A DNA stretch of 24,117 bases from JACRLW01 sp050181465 (lineage in GTDB: Bacteria > Planctomycetota > UBA1135 > UBA2386): positions 1-24,117 of the forward strand of contig JBFXDD010000055.1 of the NCBI GenBank assembly GCA_050181465.1, given 5' to 3'. Numbering within the stretch: position 1 is the stretch's first letter; each line of letters begins with the position of its first letter. This document shows positions 1 to 7,398 of the stretch, one piece after another. The notes under the pieces were generated by a model. That model saw only the letters and a program-made list of their open reading frames with translations. It did no database searches and was not told the DNA's origin. The position numbers and the translations under genes were made by a program.

Positions 1-123
1 CTACGACGGCTCCTCCCTGGCAGCGTAGCTACAGCTACGCTTCGGTCGTCGACCGTCGTAGCTCCTTGCCGGGCATCGACCTGTGTCGATCTCGCGACGA
101 CGTTCACGAATAATCCGGGCTAG
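1..123 (+). repeat. Palindromic intergenic element, copy A (cut by window start)
   Basis: This is one of three related intergenic elements in the window. Its right end reads, on the opposite strand, CTAGCCCGGA, a few variable bases, then CGTGAACG, the same terminus as the copies at 2659-2814 and 7204-7387. Inside, the block around GTCGATCTCGCGAC and the block GCTTCGGTCGTCGACC are shared with the other copies. A near-perfect hairpin (AGCGTAGCT, two bases, AGCTACGCT) lies at 22-41. Compared with the 184-bp copy, about 60 bp of the left end is missing because the window begins inside it. The right end stops 46 bp before the ATG of the dehydrogenase. The element could be a MITE-like insertion, a REP-type repeat or a structured leader; the sequence alone does not decide. 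Confidence 0.8.
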
Positions 124-169
124 GATCTCGATCCGCGTGACCCGGGTCTCCCGGGCCGCACCTCCGCCC

Positions 170-1306
170 ATGCCGCACACCGTCACCGCTCTCCGACTCA
201 ACGGCTCCGAACGCATCGACCCCTTCGATCCGCGCGGCCCGCTCACCCGCAACCTTGCCGTCGAAGAAGTCGCGGTCCGTGAACCGGGGCCCGGCGAAGT
301 CCTCGTCGAACCGCTGTTCGTCGGCGTGTGTGGTTCCGACAACAGCGCCAGTCTCGGCAAGTCCAACTTCAGTTGGGTCGAACGGCCGCGCACCATCGGT
401 CACGAGTGCAGCGCGCGGATCGTCGCATTCGGCCCCGGCGCCGAGGGCTACGGCGGACTGAAGATCGGCGATGTCGTGACTCCGGTTCCGCAACGCGGCT
501 GTGGTGATCCGCGATGTCGTGGCTGTCGTCGCGGCCGCTGGAACTACTGCCCACGCAAGCGCATCCTCGGCTTTCATCAAGACGGCGCGCTCGCCGGTCG
601 CATGGTGCTCGAGATCGATCGTTGTGTGCCCCTGCGCAACGAGCTGTCGCCGCTGGAAGGTGCCGTTGTCGAGCCCTTGTCGGTCGTTGCGCAGGGAGTC
701 TTGCGCAAGTGCACGATTCGCCCGGGCATGGACGTCGTGGTGACCGGTTGCGGGATCATGGGCCTCATGGCGGCGGAGTTGGCGCGCGCCGCCGGTGCTC
801 GCGTGGCGATCACCGGAATCGAGCGCGATCGCGACGTCCGGCTGAAGCTCGCCGCGGAACGCGGGTGCACACCGATCGTGGTCTCCGCAGAGGAGCCCCT
901 GCATGCGCGACTCGCCAAGGGCGTCGAAGCCCTCGACGGCACCCGCTTCGGCAGCGACTTCGACAACGGCTTGGTCGACTTGGTCATCGAGTGCTCGGGT
1001 GCACCCGCGACTCTGGGCTCGGCCGGTCTCTCGGTGCAGCCTGAAGGCACCATCTGCGTGATCGCGACCTACCCCGCGAGCGTCACCTTCGAAGCGACCG
1101 CATTCACTCGAGCCGGCCAGGAGATGGTCGGTGTGATGGGATCGAGTCGGGAAGACTTCGAGAACGCCCAACAACTGATCGCGCGGGGCGTGTTCGACGT
1201 GAAGCCCTTCGCCGAGCTGTATCCGTTCGCTCGCGTGCTCGAGGCGATGGACGATTCGATGGCAGCGCGCACCACGAAGGCTGTACTGCAGGTCAATCCC
1301 TCGTGA
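170..1306 (+). CDS. Zinc-dependent medium-chain dehydrogenase (glucose/alcohol/threonine dehydrogenase-like)
   Basis: The 378-residue product is a complete medium-chain dehydrogenase/reductase, expected to oxidise a sugar or alcohol with NAD(P)+ in the cytoplasm. Visible catalytic-zinc ligands are Cys54 in CGSD and His78-Glu79 in TIGHEC. The structural-zinc cysteines are Cys111, Cys116, Cys119 and Cys127. The Rossmann motif is VTGCGIMG around residue 190. ATG at 170 gives a family-like N-terminus. GTG at 137, which has AGGAT about 10 bases upstream, and GTG at 83 are in-frame alternatives, but the latter lies inside repeat copy A. The stop overlaps the next gene by four bases, so the two are probably coupled. 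The partner epimerase suggests nucleotide-sugar or sugar metabolism. The exact substrate cannot be read from sequence. Confidence 0.9.
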   Translation: MPHTVTALRLNGSERIDPFDPRGPLTRNLAVEEVAVREPGPGEVLVEPLFVGVCGSDNSASLGKSNFSWVERPRTIGHECSARIVAFGPGAEGYGGLKIGDVVTPVPQRGCGDPRCRGCRRGRWNYCPRKRILGFHQDGALAGRMVLEIDRCVPLRNELSPLEGAVVEPLSVVAQGVLRKCTIRPGMDVVVTGCGIMGLMAAELARAAGARVAITGIERDRDVRLKLAAERGCTPIVVSAEEPLHARLAKGVEALDGTRFGSDFDNGLVDLVIECSGAPATLGSAGLSVQPEGTICVIATYPASVTFEATAFTRAGQEMVGVMGSSREDFENAQQLIARGVFDVKPFAELYPFARVLEAMDDSMAARTTKAVLQVNPS

Positions 1307-2289
1307 GATCGTCTGCTCCCACCGTCCTCGTCACGGGCGCGACCGGCTGCATCGGCTCGGTGACCGTGCGCGAGTTGTTGGCGCGTGGAGCGGCGCGCGT
1401 CTTCGCTGCGTCGCGCTCGGGGGAGGCCGGTACGCTGAGCACGTGGTTGGACGTCACTCGCGAGAAAGGCATCTCCCTGTGCCGCCTCGACATCGAACAG
1501 GCCGACTCGATCGAGCCGTTCGTCCAACGCTTGCGGCCGACGCAGATCGTGCACCTCGCAGCGCTGCAGAGTCCCGATTGCGACGCGGATCCGTCGCGTG
1601 GCCTCTCGATCAACGTCGGCGGCACGCTGCATCTCTTGCGCGCAGCGGAACGAGTCGGCACCGTCGAGCGCTTCGTATTCGCGTCGTCGGCCGCGGTCTA
1701 CGGCCTGCGCGATCGCTACCGCGGACCACAAGTCGCCGAGGGCGACGAGTTGGCGCCTCCGAACCTCTACGGCGTGTGGAAGCTCGCCGGCGAACAGCTC
1801 GCACGGCAGTTCCACGAACGATCAGGAATTCCGACCGTCTCACTCCGGTTGAACACGACCTACGGGCCGGGTCGCGATCGAGGTCGAACTGCCGCCCCCA
1901 CGCGGGCGATCGAGGCCGTCGCACACGCCATGCGCGACGGCACCGCCGCGCGCTTCGCGATGCCGTACGGCGGAAGAGAGAACTACCACTTCGTCGAGGA
2001 CGTCGGCGCGAGCTTCGCGGAAGCGGCGATGGCCCCCTTCACCGGCCATGACGCATTCAATCTGCTGGGGCAGACGGTTCCAGTCGCCGAGTTTCTCGCG
2101 CGGATCTGTCGGGTAGCGGGCGAACTCGGGTCGGCGACGTCGCACGAACTGACTCTCGCGGCCGACGCGACACCGAATCCCTTCGTGTGCGACCTAGCGG
2201 ACAAGAAGATCGCCGATCGCTTCCCGAATCTGCGCCGCACGCCGCTTGATGAGGGCATCCGCCGCACTCTTCGCTTCTACTCGGTGTGA
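1303..2289 (+). CDS. NAD-dependent epimerase/dehydratase (extended SDR)
   Basis: The 328-residue product is an extended short-chain dehydrogenase of the UDP-glucose 4-epimerase/dehydratase type. The N-terminal nucleotide-binding motif TGATGCIG is at residues 11-18. The serine of the triad lies in FASSAAVYG near residue 128, and the catalytic pair is Tyr156 and Lys160 in YGVWK. Length is normal for the family. The start is GTG at 1303, which overlaps the TGA of the dehydrogenase as GTGA, a classic translational-coupling arrangement. The probable role is epimerisation, reduction or dehydration of a nucleotide sugar or sugar acid alongside the preceding dehydrogenase. The specific reaction is not resolvable here. 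Confidence 0.9.
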   Translation: MRSSAPTVLVTGATGCIGSVTVRELLARGAARVFAASRSGEAGTLSTWLDVTREKGISLCRLDIEQADSIEPFVQRLRPTQIVHLAALQSPDCDADPSRGLSINVGGTLHLLRAAERVGTVERFVFASSAAVYGLRDRYRGPQVAEGDELAPPNLYGVWKLAGEQLARQFHERSGIPTVSLRLNTTYGPGRDRGRTAAPTRAIEAVAHAMRDGTAARFAMPYGGRENYHFVEDVGASFAEAAMAPFTGHDAFNLLGQTVPVAEFLARICRVAGELGSATSHELTLAADATPNPFVCDLADKKIADRFPNLRRTPLDEGIRRTLRFYSV

Positions 2290-2305
2290 ACCGAGCCTGC
2301 ACGGT

Positions 2306-2328
2306 GTGAGCGCGCGCCGAGCGCTCAC
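2306..2328. terminator. Hairpin between convergent genes
   Basis: A perfect 8-bp inverted repeat, GTGAGCGC with a 7-base loop and GCGCTCAC, lies in the 35-bp gap between the epimerase and the minus-strand small gene and includes the stop codon of the latter. The position suggests a bidirectional terminator. There is no clear T-run on either side, so intrinsic termination is inferred from position and structure only. Confidence 0.5.
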
Positions 2329-2615
2329 TCCCCGCGCAAAGGTTCGATGTCGCCGCTGATCTCGACCACCACCGGTACCCCGCGAATGGAAGCCGGGATC
2401 ATGCGCTTGTTTTGCGCCGAGCGGACATAGACCACGACCGCATCCTCACCGGTCTCGTTCTGTCCCATTCCGACCCCGGTCACGCCGCTCTTGCCGAGCA
2501 GCGTGCGCTCCGCGGCGTGAAGCGCGCGAGTGAGCGCATCGTTCGCCTTCGGTTCGTCGTCCTCGGGTTGGTACGGCATCGACGCTTCTTCGCGGGGCGT
2601 ATCGGCAGCATTCAT
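2325..2615 (-). CDS. Small protein resembling the N-terminal domain of the neighbouring protease
   Basis: This 96-residue soluble protein has no signal peptide or membrane segment. Its core reads GVTGVGMG, then DAVVVYV, then MIPASIRGVPVVVEISGDI. The pattern (an IVGVGxG-like strand, an ALVVYV strand, a GVPV-like segment and a final G-I) also occurs in the N-terminal part of the trypsin-like protease encoded at 2856-4016 (NIVGVGSG, ALVIYLE, VPIQLVTTGVI). I therefore read it as a free-standing copy of the domain that precedes bacterial trypsin-like peptidases with SNNHV motifs. ATG at 2615 was chosen because GAGGAA lies eight bases upstream; an earlier in-frame start at 2645 has no such site. 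Repeat copy B begins 43 bp upstream. Function is unknown; binding or inhibition of the protease is only an idea. Confidence 0.75.
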   Translation of the reverse strand: MNAADTPREEASMPYQPEDDEPKANDALTRALHAAERTLLGKSGVTGVGMGQNETGEDAVVVYVRSAQNKRMIPASIRGVPVVVEISGDIEPLRGE

Positions 2616-2658
2616 GTTACGGGTTCCTCGAGAGGCAGGCGGCAAACCCGCCCCAAGT

Positions 2659-2814
2659 CTAGCCCGGACGATCCGTGAACGTTGTCGCGAGATCGACGCG
2701 GGTCGATACCCAGGGCGGAACTGCGTCGGGCGACGACCGAAGCGTAGCCGTGGCGACGCAGCCCGGGCGCGACTTGCGGCGATCGCGGCAGACGTTCACG
2801 GATAGCCCGGGCCA
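2659..2814 (-). repeat. Palindromic intergenic element, copy B
   Basis: This 156-bp element is bounded by CTAGCCCGGA...CGTGAACG on the left and by the inverse terminus (CGTTCACG...CCCGGGCCAG, with the CTAG degraded to CCAG) on the right. It runs opposite to copies A and C and carries the same internal blocks: TCGCGAGATCGACGC, CGACGACCGAAGCGTAGC and a GCGATCGC-like segment. It is about 28 bp shorter than copy C, the difference falling in the right half. It fills most of the gap between the protease stop (2856) and the small gene start (2615). No open reading frame or RNA gene is apparent within it. Confidence 0.85.
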
Positions 2815-2855
2815 GCGACCTCGGGACCTCCGTGGGGAACGCTTCGACGCGGTGC

Positions 2856-4016
2856 TCACAACAGCCGGATGTCGAGCGCCTTGAGCACACGCGACATCCG
2901 ATTGCAGAACGTCGTTCCACCGCCGCCCGCAAAGAGAAGTCCAACCGGACAGCGGCGGCTGTCCCAGGTCCACACGAAGGAGCCCGAATCGCCGCCCGCC
3001 GAGAAATCGGTTCGGCCGGTGGAGCGGACGGCGAACTGGTCACGGAAGTGCGCAACACCCGCAGCCCCGAAGTTGACGTTGATGGACACACCCGTCGCCG
3101 TGATCCGACCCTGGGTGAGATTGGTCGTTCGACCGCTCTTACCGACGATCCGGTTGACGCTCGGCTCGACGGTCGCAGCCGCGCACTTGAAGTACTTCGG
3201 TGTCGATCCAACGTGGTAGACCCAATCGCGACGCACCAGCTTCGGCCAACACCAACCCGTCGCGCAATCGACGTAGTTGACCTTCCCGGAACCGAACGCG
3301 ATCGGCACGAAGCGCTCGAGGATCGCGATGCGATCGCGTGGGTTCACGCCTCCGTCGGCCTTTCCGGGCTGAAGGATCGCGTCGCCGTTCTTGCCGCGAT
3401 TGGAGTTCGCGAGCACATGGTTGTTCGACAGCATGAGCAGCCGGTTCGATCGCGCGCCGTTGCCGCGCGTCCATCCGCCGATCGTGCCGGCGGTGATCGC
3501 GTAGTGCCCAACCGACACACCCGCGGGTGCCGGCCGGAACTTGGAGCGGTTGCTCGACTGTGCCTCGATCACGCCGGTCGTCACGAGTTGGATCGGCACA
3601 TCGTCGTCGCTCGCGGCCTGCACTCCCATCGAGTCGACGAGCTCGCGACGGACTTCGTCCTCGTCGGAGTCGTCTTCGAGGTAGATGACCAGGGCCCGCT
3701 CCCCGGGCAACACGAGGCCGGATTCATCGTCCCCGCTGCCTGAACCGACACCGACGATGTTCGGACCGTCCGTGTCGTAGTTCGCGGCGCGTGCGCCCTG
3801 CTCGGCTGCGCGCAGCAGCTTGGACTCGATCGCCGCGCACATCGACACGATCGCCTCCGCGTGGGGCGAAGAGTCGGCATCCTCGCTGGTCGGATCGCCG
3901 AACTCGTCGTCATCGCCCGAAGCTCCGGCAGCCTCGTCCATCGGGGGCTCGATGAAGTCGCCGTCGTCGTCGAACGGATTCATCTCGGCGTCACCTTTCT
4001 TGCCTTTCTTGCTCAT
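2856..4016 (-). CDS. Trypsin-like serine peptidase (S1-like) with acidic N-terminus
   Basis: The 386-residue product contains a complete catalytic triad by motif: His200 in SNNHVLAN, Asp250 in NYVDCATG and Ser344 in GGDSGS. Residues 1-50 are strongly acidic after a short Lys-rich start. Residues about 55-150 form a separate domain similar to the protein encoded at 2325-2615. The peptidase domain runs from about 165 to the end. No signal peptide is visible, so a cytoplasmic location or non-classical export is implied. The start at 4016 is supported by AAGGGA just upstream; the reading frame is open further upstream to 4136. The family includes bacterial proteins annotated as S1 or trypsin-like peptidases; natural substrates are not known to me. 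A promoter-like pair lies 36-65 bp upstream. Confidence 0.85.
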   Translation of the reverse strand: MSKKGKKGDAEMNPFDDDGDFIEPPMDEAAGASGDDDEFGDPTSEDADSSPHAEAIVSMCAAIESKLLRAAEQGARAANYDTDGPNIVGVGSGSGDDESGLVLPGERALVIYLEDDSDEDEVRRELVDSMGVQAASDDDVPIQLVTTGVIEAQSSNRSKFRPAPAGVSVGHYAITAGTIGGWTRGNGARSNRLLMLSNNHVLANSNRGKNGDAILQPGKADGGVNPRDRIAILERFVPIAFGSGKVNYVDCATGWCWPKLVRRDWVYHVGSTPKYFKCAAATVEPSVNRIVGKSGRTTNLTQGRITATGVSINVNFGAAGVAHFRDQFAVRSTGRTDFSAGGDSGSFVWTWDSRRCPVGLLFAGGGGTTFCNRMSRVLKALDIRLL

Positions 4017-4051
4017 GTTCCCTTGTCGAGGCCCAGGGCGAGTACCCATTG

Positions 4052-4081
4052 AGAGTACGAGGGATTCTCGGACGACGGCAA
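4052..4081 (-). promoter_or_regulatory. Possible promoter of the trypsin-like peptidase
   Basis: On the minus strand TTGCCG (4076-4081), an 18-bp spacer and TACTCT (4052-4057) lie about 35 bp before the peptidase start. Each hexamer matches the sigma-70 consensus only partly, but the TAYYCT form resembles the other two promoter-like pairs in this window. This is an inference from pattern and position. Confidence 0.3.
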
Positions 4082-4222
4082 TCGCGGGCCATGACTCGAT
4101 CGCGTCGGTGAACGCGCTCACCAAGCGAGCGCGCACTCTCCCCAGAGCGTCGTGAGCGGGCGGATTACGTCAGCCGAGTCGAGAATTCTTCGGCCACGCC
4201 GGCGAGTGAGCCGACCACGGCC

Positions 4223-6343
4223 TCACCGAAAGAACACGTCTACCGCGGCGGAACTCGCGCCGCGAAGATCGCCCGCACCGGTGTAGACCCACGCTGCGAA
4301 GCTGATCCTGGAGCCCACGAGGTCCACGGGAATGCGTGCGGCGCGCAGGTCCAAGGTCGCACTCGCATTGCCCTGGGAATCGAGCACTCCCGAGAATCCG
4401 ATCAGTTCGGGCGATCCGATCATCTGGATGAACGCTTCTGTGAGACCGTCGAAGACCAGGGGAACGGACCCGTTCGCGATAGGAGTCGCTGGATCGTGAC
4501 CCGACGAGCTCGCGAGCAACAGATACGGTTGACCCGCGCGGGCGACTCCGCCGACGAGCGACATCGGATACTCACCGGGTGCGTTCACGAGAATCGGCAA
4601 CCGTGGCGAATCGAGCGCGACATCGACCTCCGTGCGCAAGGGCATCTCGATCCAGCTCGCTGCTGTCGACGGTCCGTGCTGGATATCCAGAGTCGAAGAC
4701 TCGAAGTAGGGCACCGTCACGAACAGCGGCACGTGCGGAAGCTCCGTCAACCAATGATTCCGCACAAGCAGCCGTACCGTGCTGCCGGCGGGGATCCGGA
4801 CGTCTATCGAGGAGAGTTCGATCTCGACGTCGCGCGCCACCTGCGGCCCTGCGTCCAGCACACCGGTGCCGCCGTGCGCGACCATCACGAAGTCCGTGGC
4901 GCCGGGTACGCGCACGAGCAACAAGGCCGCGAGAGTGAAGCGCGGTCCACTCGGGATCAGCGGGACATGCAGGCGCGACGCACCGACCAATTGGAACTCC
5001 ACCGACGTGGTCATGTCGAACGCCCGTTCACTCAGCGGGATGTTCGCGAGCACCTGCGCGTTCTCGTGCATCGCGGGGCTGCTCAACCAAGTTGCCGCGT
5101 CGAAGCCAGGTGCAACCACATGCTCGATGCGCGTCGGGATTCCGGCGGATGACGGCTCGGTGGCATCCAGCGTTCCGATCTCACTGAGGAAGAGCCGCAT
5201 CGGCAGCTCGGTCGGCACGAGGTCCAGGGACTCGGCGGCATGAAGCCAGAGGGACCGCGGATCGCCGCGAGTCCCCGCGTCGAGCGGCATCGCGCCGCGC
5301 AAGATCTCCGCCTCTCGATCGACTCCGTTCGGAACATCCCAGAGGAATCGCTCCAGCCAACGCATCTGCAGCTCGGAGCGAAGCCTCACCTCTGCATCGT
5401 TGACCGGCACGCCGTGCCCGACCGTGGAGACGAGTAATCGACGCGGCACACCGCTCGGAATGAGGCGCAGACCTCGCACCACGAAGTCCACTCCTGCGAT
5501 CGCGTCGTGCCAGGCGTGGAACGCGAGGACCGGCACCGTGGTGAGCGCAAGCTCATCGGCGATGTATCGACTCGGATCGTTGCGATACCACGCATCGAGG
5601 CCGGCCGGATCCTGCGAAAGGAAGTAGCTGCGAACCACGCTGGCGAGGCCGGGATCCGCACCGAACAACTGCGTGTTCGGATCGAGCGTGGCCGTGTCGA
5701 CGGCGATCGACGAGAACAGCGTACCGCCGCGCACCCGATGCCACGTCGGCTCCATCGCATAGTCGGAGCCGACGACGCACGCGATCTCCGGAAAGCGGAC
5801 GACGCCGCGCCCGCTCACCGCGAGTTCGTTCCCCGACTGCGCCGCCGCCATCCAACAGTGCACGCCGCCCTGACTCACGCCGATGATCGCAACCTTGTTG
5901 GCTGACACCGACGCGGGATGGTGGGCGCGGACATGAGCGATCTGTTCGGCGAGATCGAATCGCTCGACGGCGCCGTACAGCGTGGTCCCGACCGTCAAAT
6001 TGCGAGCACGTGTGTTGCCTTGACCGCGAACGTCGTACGCCCACACGGCGTATCCGGTCGACGCGATCAGCTCCTGACCTAGGCGATCCTGCGCGTGGTT
6101 CGCACCGAGGCTGTGCACACGGACGACCAGCGGCCAGCCGCAGCTCGGCACGGGCGCCGTCGGCAGGATCAGACGACCTTCCGCGACGACACCGTCGCTG
6201 TAGGTGATCGTCTCGATCGGCAACTCGTGAACCGGCCAACCGCCATGCGGGATCGGCGGCCGCGTGCACTGCGACGTCAGGACCTCCGTCGACACGCAGA
6301 CGACGACGGCGAGGAGAGCAATGAGGTTGACGAACACCGGCAA
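4223..6343 (-). CDS. Secreted alpha/beta hydrolase (X-Pro dipeptidyl-peptidase/CocE-like) with C-terminal exoprotein domain
   Basis: The 706-residue product begins with a hydrophobic signal-like segment (residues 5-24). The hydrolase core shows YDVRGQGNT near 103-111, nucleophile Ser157 in GVSQGG, an acid candidate Asp280 in HAWHD and His310 in VGHG. The stretch from about 430 to 590 fits the beta-rich C-terminal domain of the CocE/X-Pro peptidase group. The last ~110 residues form a further domain ending GVLDSQGNASATLDLRA...FAAWVY...SSAAVDVFF, a pattern I know from planctomycete extracellular proteins. It likely cleaves an ester or peptide substrate outside the cytoplasm. The start is TTG at 6343, with GTG at 6337 as alternative; neither has a convincing ribosome binding site, so the first residues are uncertain. 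The 206-bp gap to the peptidase gene holds only the promoter-like pair noted there. Confidence 0.85.
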   Translation of the reverse strand: MPVFVNLIALLAVVVCVSTEVLTSQCTRPPIPHGGWPVHELPIETITYSDGVVAEGRLILPTAPVPSCGWPLVVRVHSLGANHAQDRLGQELIASTGYAVWAYDVRGQGNTRARNLTVGTTLYGAVERFDLAEQIAHVRAHHPASVSANKVAIIGVSQGGVHCWMAAAQSGNELAVSGRGVVRFPEIACVVGSDYAMEPTWHRVRGGTLFSSIAVDTATLDPNTQLFGADPGLASVVRSYFLSQDPAGLDAWYRNDPSRYIADELALTTVPVLAFHAWHDAIAGVDFVVRGLRLIPSGVPRRLLVSTVGHGVPVNDAEVRLRSELQMRWLERFLWDVPNGVDREAEILRGAMPLDAGTRGDPRSLWLHAAESLDLVPTELPMRLFLSEIGTLDATEPSSAGIPTRIEHVVAPGFDAATWLSSPAMHENAQVLANIPLSERAFDMTTSVEFQLVGASRLHVPLIPSGPRFTLAALLLVRVPGATDFVMVAHGGTGVLDAGPQVARDVEIELSSIDVRIPAGSTVRLLVRNHWLTELPHVPLFVTVPYFESSTLDIQHGPSTAASWIEMPLRTEVDVALDSPRLPILVNAPGEYPMSLVGGVARAGQPYLLLASSSGHDPATPIANGSVPLVFDGLTEAFIQMIGSPELIGFSGVLDSQGNASATLDLRAARIPVDLVGSRISFAAWVYTGAGDLRGASSAAVDVFFR

Positions 6344-6402
6344 GCCAGCGCGAAGGACGGGAGCGATCCCGGCGAGCGAGCCGGGCGGACGGCCGCGGGA
6401 TC

Positions 6403-7164
6403 CTATCCGGCGTGCAGCGCGATCGCCTGCCGCCAGACCTCATCCCACGCCGTCGATTTCGGCGCTGCGATGGGCGACCGTAAACCTCGCGACGGAACCC
6501 CCATTCGCACGAGCCGATCCGCGATGCCCGCATCGCGAACACAAACCACGTCCGCCGTCGACAGTCCATGGCTGACCATGTCGAGTCGATTCGCGAAGGC
6601 GTTCACCGTCGGGTAAGGGCCGATCCCTCGGAGCGGGCTGGTCAGCCGCGCCAACACGGCGCCGAAGCGACCGAGCGCGTTCCGATCGGCCGCACGACAG
6701 CACCGGCGGCAGCGCGCCGGATCATCGACGACCTCGCACGGTGCGCCGGCCGCGTCGATGAGCGTCTCCCGATGACAGAGGAGCGCGAGCTCGTCGACGA
6801 CCGCGATCACGACCGGGTAGCCGAGCCGCTCACCCAACCAGGGTGAAAGGTAGGAACTGCGCCCACCGAACCCGTGCACGTGAACGACCTCGGGCGGATC
6901 CTCGCGCAGCCGCGCGCTGAGAGTCCGCTCCGTCGGAATGTCGACGAGTCGCTCCGCAACCTTTCGGAACGGCGGCTCGCGCGTGTCGACGAAGTCACAA
7001 GACACGGACTCCGGCCGGCGCATCGTCGCGCCGCCGACTCTCGGCTGGACGAGTCGAACTCGATGGCCGCGCGCGGCGGCCGCCTCGACCATCTCGACCA
7101 ACTGCGTCTGCAGCGCGGTCGTCGAGGGATCGGAGCCGCGCGGCCCCACGAACAGGATCTTCAT
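6403..7164 (-). CDS. Glycosyltransferase-like protein, N-terminal (GT4-type) half only
   Basis: The 253-residue product opens with MKILFVGPRG and continues with the GT-B family 4 N-terminal pattern, including EVVHVHGFG at 92-100. A cysteine cluster (Cys130, 143, 152, 155, 156) matches the LLC...C...C..C region that some GT4 enzymes carry after their acceptor-side Rossmann strand. The protein ends at about the point where family members cross into the C-terminal nucleotide-sugar-binding domain, so the expected G-G and E-x7-E region is absent. The usual length is nearer 380-420. No remnant of the missing half is evident in the 59 bp before the hydrolase gene. It may be a degraded gene, a single-domain protein or part of a split enzyme. 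The start at 7164 is ATG without an obvious ribosome binding site and lies 39 bp from repeat copy C. Confidence 0.7.
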   Translation of the reverse strand: MKILFVGPRGSDPSTTALQTQLVEMVEAAAARGHRVRLVQPRVGGATMRRPESVSCDFVDTREPPFRKVAERLVDIPTERTLSARLREDPPEVVHVHGFGGRSSYLSPWLGERLGYPVVIAVVDELALLCHRETLIDAAGAPCEVVDDPARCRRCCRAADRNALGRFGAVLARLTSPLRGIGPYPTVNAFANRLDMVSHGLSTADVVCVRDAGIADRLVRMGVPSRGLRSPIAAPKSTAWDEVWRQAIALHAG

Positions 7165-7203
7165 CGTCTTGGCACCGCGCTGGCCGTCGGAAGCGTTCGA
7201 AAG

Positions 7204-7387
7204 CTAGCCCGGACCGATCGTGAACGCCTGCTGCGATCGCTGCAATTCTCGCCCGGCCGCTTCGCTACGTCGGCTCCTCTCTCGCAGCGAAGCTACGGCT
7301 ACGCTTGGGTCGTCGACCGACGCAGCTTCGTGCCGAACATCGGCCTGCGTCGATCTCGCGACCACGTCCACGATTGGTCCGGGCTAG
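7204..7387 (+). repeat. Palindromic intergenic element, copy C (complete, 184 bp)
   Basis: This is the longest copy. Both ends carry the inverted terminus: CTAGCCCGGACCGATCGTGA at 7204-7223 on the plus strand, and the same sequence with few changes on the minus strand from 7387. About 21 of 23 terminal bases match when folded. The centre holds an imperfect hairpin, AGCGAAGC with TACG and GCTACGCT. It fills the divergent spacer between the glycosyltransferase (start 7164) and the FIST gene (start 7399). Its right end is 11 bp from the FIST start codon, and the adjoining TAGGAT may act as that gene's ribosome binding site. No target-site duplication is obvious in the flanks. Confidence 0.88.
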
Positions 7388-7398
7388 GATCCACGGTC

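Noticed and set aside
104..1174. A 356-codon minus-strand open frame opposite the dehydrogenase
   Set aside because: The plus-strand frame has all zinc-ligand and Rossmann motifs; the antisense translation has none.
6874..7398. An upstream extension of the FIST frame beginning at 6874
   Set aside because: The extension runs antisense to the glycosyltransferase and through repeat copy C; the ATG at 7399 gives the family-like N-terminus.
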